From: Terriglobia bacterium
Lineage (GTDB): Bacteria; Acidobacteriota; Thermoanaerobaculia; Thermoanaerobaculales; Thermoanaerobaculaceae
NCBI GenBank assembly: GCA_020073245.1
Contig: JAIQFQ010000039.1
Coordinates: 1-32,342 of the forward strand
Direction: 5' to 3'
DNA: 32,342 bases
Both the position numbers and the translations under genes were made by a program. A model generated the notes under the pieces. It did no database searches. It was not told the DNA's origin and worked only from the letters and a program-made list of their open reading frames with translations. Positions 30,099-32,342 of the stretch are shown piece after piece (the first letter of the stretch is position 1; each line of letters starts with the position of its first letter).

Positions 30099-30164
30099 GC
30101 CTAACGCCTTGGCGTTCACCTGCAGGCCGCGAAGCGGACTGTCAGGTGCAACGCCTTGTTAGGC
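30099..30164 (-). repeat. attC site, 66 bp
   Basis: Consensus cores GCCTAAC (30099-30105) and GTTAGGC (30158-30164). Arms GCCTTGGCGTTCACCTGCAG and CTGTCAGGTGCAACGCCTT pair over almost the full length. Confidence 0.92.
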
Positions 30165-30221
30165 GGCATCCGCCACAGGGATCCTGCGCCAAGAGCGCCG
30201 AGCCGGTTGAACGGACCGCAC

Positions 30222-30965
30222 TCAGCGCCTGCCGGGTCGCAGGTCGTCCGAATACCCAGCCTTCAGGCGAGACCACTGGGAGGTGGGACGTCCATTGGTC
30301 CGCAGCGTGTCCATAATGTCCCCTTGTGGCCAGCCGGTCGGCGAGTCCTCCCACGTCTCCTGCCGCCCGTAGACGGTCAAGTCGAGCAACCGATAGCTGT
30401 TATCCATCGCCTCGACGCCGCGAATTGTGGTCCAGTAGGTCTCGAAGACATGGGATCCTTGTCGCAGGTAGCAAACGATGTGCATTCTGCCCACCCGGCG
30501 TCCAACCAAGAGGGTGTCGAGCGAGTCCTGGGCCGAGTACCAAGGCATCTCCCAGCCCATGAAGTCGCGGTACCGGGCGCTCTCTTCGTACGGGCCTTGG
30601 CAAAACACGGCGAAGGTGACGTCGCGAGAGTGAATATAGGACAACTCTCGGACCTGCGATGTAACCCAGGTGCACCCCTCGCACTGCTCCGGCGCAGGGT
30701 GGCCGGCGTGCCACATGAAGTAGTAGGCGATGAGCATCCGGCGTCCCTCAAACGCGTCCAATAGTGTCACGGCGCCACGTTCGCCAATGAGCGGTGTGGC
30801 GCCATCCACCTCGACCATGGGGAGCCGTCGGCGAGCGGATGCAATGGCGTCGCCTTCCCGTGTGTGAGCTTTCTCTCGACGCCGCAGTGCGTTTAGCTCC
30901 ACCTGGAAAGTGCTCCGGCCGACTATTTTGGGCGCTCCAGGTCCATTTCTCATGATGTCTTTCAT
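30222..30965 (-). CDS. DUF899 thioredoxin-like protein
   Basis: A 247-residue protein of the DUF899 family: FQVELNALRRREKAHTREGD, LPMVEVDGATPLIGERGAVT, LIAYYFMWHAGHPAPEQCEG, CTWVTSQVRELSYIHSRDVT, FAVFCQGPYEESARYRDFMG and WEMPWYSAQDSLD. The fold is thioredoxin-like with a CxxC-type pair (Cys-Glu-Gly-Cys). The function is not established; a redox role is likely. Start ATG 30965 with GGAGG upstream. It shares a cassette interval with the alcohol dehydrogenase gene to its right. Confidence 0.88.
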   Translation of the reverse strand: MKDIMRNGPGAPKIVGRSTFQVELNALRRREKAHTREGDAIASARRRLPMVEVDGATPLIGERGAVTLLDAFEGRRMLIAYYFMWHAGHPAPEQCEGCTWVTSQVRELSYIHSRDVTFAVFCQGPYEESARYRDFMGWEMPWYSAQDSLDTLLVGRRVGRMHIVCYLRQGSHVFETYWTTIRGVEAMDNSYRLLDLTVYGRQETWEDSPTGWPQGDIMDTLRTNGRPTSQWSRLKAGYSDDLRPGRR

Positions 30966-31114
30966 CTTTCCCTCCGTTGCATAGCTCGCCGGTGAGCTGC
31001 CACGCTCACGCGGGCATTACACAGCGATAGTGAGATTAGCTCCTCGCGTGTTGCTCCCGGCGTATTGCTCGATGAGGTCAGCGTCTGCCGCAGTCACCAA
31101 TTGGTGGTTGATTC

Positions 31115-32119
31115 CTAAAGTTGGAGACATACTTTGCCAAAGTGCTTTTGGGATTCGAAGTACTTGAATGCAGCGACAATTTCCTGCAGTGGAAACTGGC
31201 GATCGATAATTGGCTTCAAGCGATTCGCGGTTATGGCGCGAATCATGTCCTCTTGATCGGCTCTGCTGCCAATCGAGATCCCGCTGGTACGGATCTGATT
31301 GGAAAACAGCGCTGGGATCACCAGTTCTCCTGCAAACCCAGTCAAGACGCCGATCAAGGCGATATGTCCGCCCGTCCGGCAGGCTGCAATTGACTGCATT
31401 AATGTGCCGGGGCCACCGACCTCAATTACGTGATCGACCCCACGCCCATCCGTCAAATCCTTTACCTTCTTGCCCCAGTTCGGTACGGCCTTGTAATTGA
31501 TGACGGCGTCGGCACCCAAACGCTTCAGCTTTTCCAACTTCTCGTCAGAGGACGACGTAGCGATGACTCGGGCGCCCGCAGCTTTGGCGAACTGCAGAGC
31601 AAACATCGATACACCACCGGTGCCAAGGATCAGCACTGTATCACAGAGCTTCACTTGGCCGCATACGACCAAACCTCTCCAGGCGGTCACTCCCGCGCAG
31701 GGAAGCGTCGCCGCCTCGAGATGCGTGTAGCCTGCCGGGGCCTTCGTGAATGCGTGTGCCGGCATACACGCGTATTCGCGGGCATAGCCGTCAATACTAT
31801 CTCCGGGTATATCCCGCCTGGTGGCGGGCGTCATTTCGCCTCCCAACCAATAGGGCCAAAACGAACTGACGACGTTATCTCCGACCTTGAACTCGTCGAC
31901 GTTCTCGCCAGCTGATATCACTTCCCCGGCGCCATCGGTCATCGGAATGCGGCCGTCGGCGCACGGAATCTTCCCCAGTACCACCATATCGTCATGGAAG
32001 TTCAATGAGCTGGCCCGGATCCTGACCAGCAATTCACCCGGCCTTGGTTTGGGATGATCTTCCTCGATCAATTTGATATTTTCCAAGCCTCCCGGCGCTC
32101 CTAGCCTAACCAGCCTCAT
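31115..32119 (-). CDS. Medium-chain NAD(P)-dependent alcohol dehydrogenase / quinone oxidoreductase
   Basis: A 334-residue MDR-superfamily enzyme. A GroES-like N-terminal domain (PRPGELLVRIRASSLNFHDD; TDGAGEVISAGENVDEFKVG) is followed by a Rossmann domain with LILGTGGVSMFALQFAKAAG (about 163-182), LGADAVINYKAVPNWGKKVK and IDRQFPLQEIVAAFKYFESQ. The catalytic-zinc Cys and the structural four-Cys loop of classical alcohol dehydrogenases are not seen, so it is probably a zinc-independent oxidoreductase. Base composition is visibly less GC-rich than neighbouring genes, a sign of recent acquisition. Start ATG 32119 with GGAGG upstream. Confidence 0.88.
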   Translation of the reverse strand: MRLVRLGAPGGLENIKLIEEDHPKPRPGELLVRIRASSLNFHDDMVVLGKIPCADGRIPMTDGAGEVISAGENVDEFKVGDNVVSSFWPYWLGGEMTPATRRDIPGDSIDGYAREYACMPAHAFTKAPAGYTHLEAATLPCAGVTAWRGLVVCGQVKLCDTVLILGTGGVSMFALQFAKAAGARVIATSSSDEKLEKLKRLGADAVINYKAVPNWGKKVKDLTDGRGVDHVIEVGGPGTLMQSIAACRTGGHIALIGVLTGFAGELVIPALFSNQIRTSGISIGSRADQEDMIRAITANRLKPIIDRQFPLQEIVAAFKYFESQKHFGKVCLQL

Positions 32120-32161
32120 GTTTGTCCTCCTGATTCTCTCATCTGTGCTGCCTCCTATGCT

Positions 32162-32292
32162 GCCTAACGCCCGGTTTCAGCGGCGGCACGGGTAACCGGT
32201 AGACGCATGGGACACCACGGACCATGCCACGAGGATAGACCACCGAGTCCGCCAGGGCGGCCAGCGCCGTTCACTGCAAACCGCTGTTAGGT
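32162..32292 (-). repeat. attC site, 131 bp
   Basis: Consensus cores GCCTAAC (32162-32168) and GTTAGGT (32286-32292). Arms GCCCGGTTTCAGCGGCGGCACG and CCGTTCACTGCAAACCGCT pair with one extra base on the right. Right-most complete site in the window. Confidence 0.93.
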
Positions 32293-32342
32293 GCCAGGCT
32301 CCGTCACTCCCAAGTCGCGGCAGATCTTCCGAGCCAGGAAAT
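32287..32342 (-). CDS. Cassette gene, C-terminal end only (rest outside window)
   Basis: The minus-strand frame entering from the right edge ends FLARKICRDLGVTEPGT with stop TAA at 32287-32289, inside the attC right core. This is the same arrangement as in other cassettes of the array, so it is probably the 3' end of the next cassette gene. Too short to identify. Confidence 0.5.
   Translation of the reverse strand, partial: FLARKICRDLGVTEPGT

Larger units (their letters stand above)
10238..32342 (-). mobile_element. Chromosomal (sedentary) integron cassette array, inverted, integrase not in window
   Basis: From about 13.7 kb to the right edge, single genes alternate with attC recombination sites: imperfect inverted repeats running from GCCTAAC to GTTAGGC on the plus strand. 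Inner arms follow the pattern GCGCTTCAGCGG ... CCGCTGCAAGCGC with one extra base in the right arm. Genes run leftward; starts lie about 20-90 bases from one attC and stops abut or enter the next. Older, degraded boundaries are traceable leftward to about 10.2 kb. Orientation places attI and the integrase to the right of the window. I saw no tyrosine recombinase in any frame here. More than twenty cassettes are visible. Confidence 0.88.

Noticed and set aside
30966..31114. attC site between the DUF899 and dehydrogenase genes
   Set aside because: No pair of core sequences with complementary inner arms is visible; only AT-richer sequence.
15639..32292. Regularly spaced repeats as a CRISPR array
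   Set aside because: The repeats are 59-132 bp, imperfect and variable inside, and are separated by whole genes rather than 30-40 bp spacers. The conserved parts are the two ends, as in attC sites.
13715..32342. Integron integrase gene within the window
   Set aside because: No frame shows the tyrosine-recombinase R...HxxR...Y pattern. From site orientation it should be to the right of the window.
1..32342. tRNA, rRNA or insertion-sequence genes
   Set aside because: No cloverleaf with a GGTTCRAATCC-type T arm, no rRNA sequence and no transposase motif was noticed on either strand.

Overview
This is a GC-rich bacterial chromosome segment. Its left third is an ordinary chromosomal neighbourhood. 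The rest is a long array of integron gene cassettes read on the minus strand. Nothing here fixes the species. The GC bias and gene families (GspA/GspB pair, C45 hydrolase, DUF3788, DUF5946, DUF6624, DUF899, several DinB proteins) suggest a soil or sediment bacterium, possibly Acidobacteriota-like. That placement is a weak inference.

Left part (1 to about 7 kb): the start of a glycyl-radical-enzyme activase (minus, cut by the window edge) diverges from a PAS-AraC regulator. Next come a dimethylargininase, a C45-type lipoprotein hydrolase, an overlapping GspA/ExeA ATPase - GspB pair, a PnuC transporter and an isoprenylcysteine-methyltransferase-like membrane protein. A purine/pyrimidine mirror tract (1117-1251) and a hairpin repeat (2185-2285) lie between genes.

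Transition (about 7 to 13.7 kb): a run of small minus-strand genes (SRPBCC, DUF3788, DinB, DUF5946, two unknowns, a secreted beta-barrel protein, VOC, a secreted protein, a membrane protein, YCII, DUF6624). Only eroded attC-like sequences separate them. I read this as the decayed, distal end of the array.

Cassette array (about 13.7 kb to the right edge): at least fifteen well-formed and several degenerate attC recombination sites, each an imperfect inverted repeat running from GCCTAAC to GTTAGGC on the plus strand, alternate with single genes. Many sites belong to two 124-128 bp sequence subfamilies; others are short (59-98 bp). In aligned sites the unpaired extra base lies in the right arm. 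Almost all genes read leftward, with the start a few bases from one attC and the stop against or inside the next. The array is therefore inverted relative to this strand, so attI and the integrase should lie beyond the right edge; no integrase is visible here. Sites are near-consensus on the right and decay leftward, as expected if new cassettes enter on the right.

Cargo is mostly single-gene and metabolic, stress-related or unknown: a SET-domain methyltransferase, a cysteine synthase homologue, two further DinB proteins, a double rhodanese, a DUF3224 protein, two adjacent RibD/DHFR-like reductases, an M50-like membrane protease, a large alkaline-phosphatase-superfamily enzyme, DUF899, an alcohol dehydrogenase and many small membrane proteins. 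One cassette holds a RHH/RelE-type toxin-antitoxin pair on the opposite strand with its own near-consensus promoter. A 5'-truncated copy of the same toxin sits two cassettes away. Toxin-antitoxin cassettes are known to stabilise large arrays.
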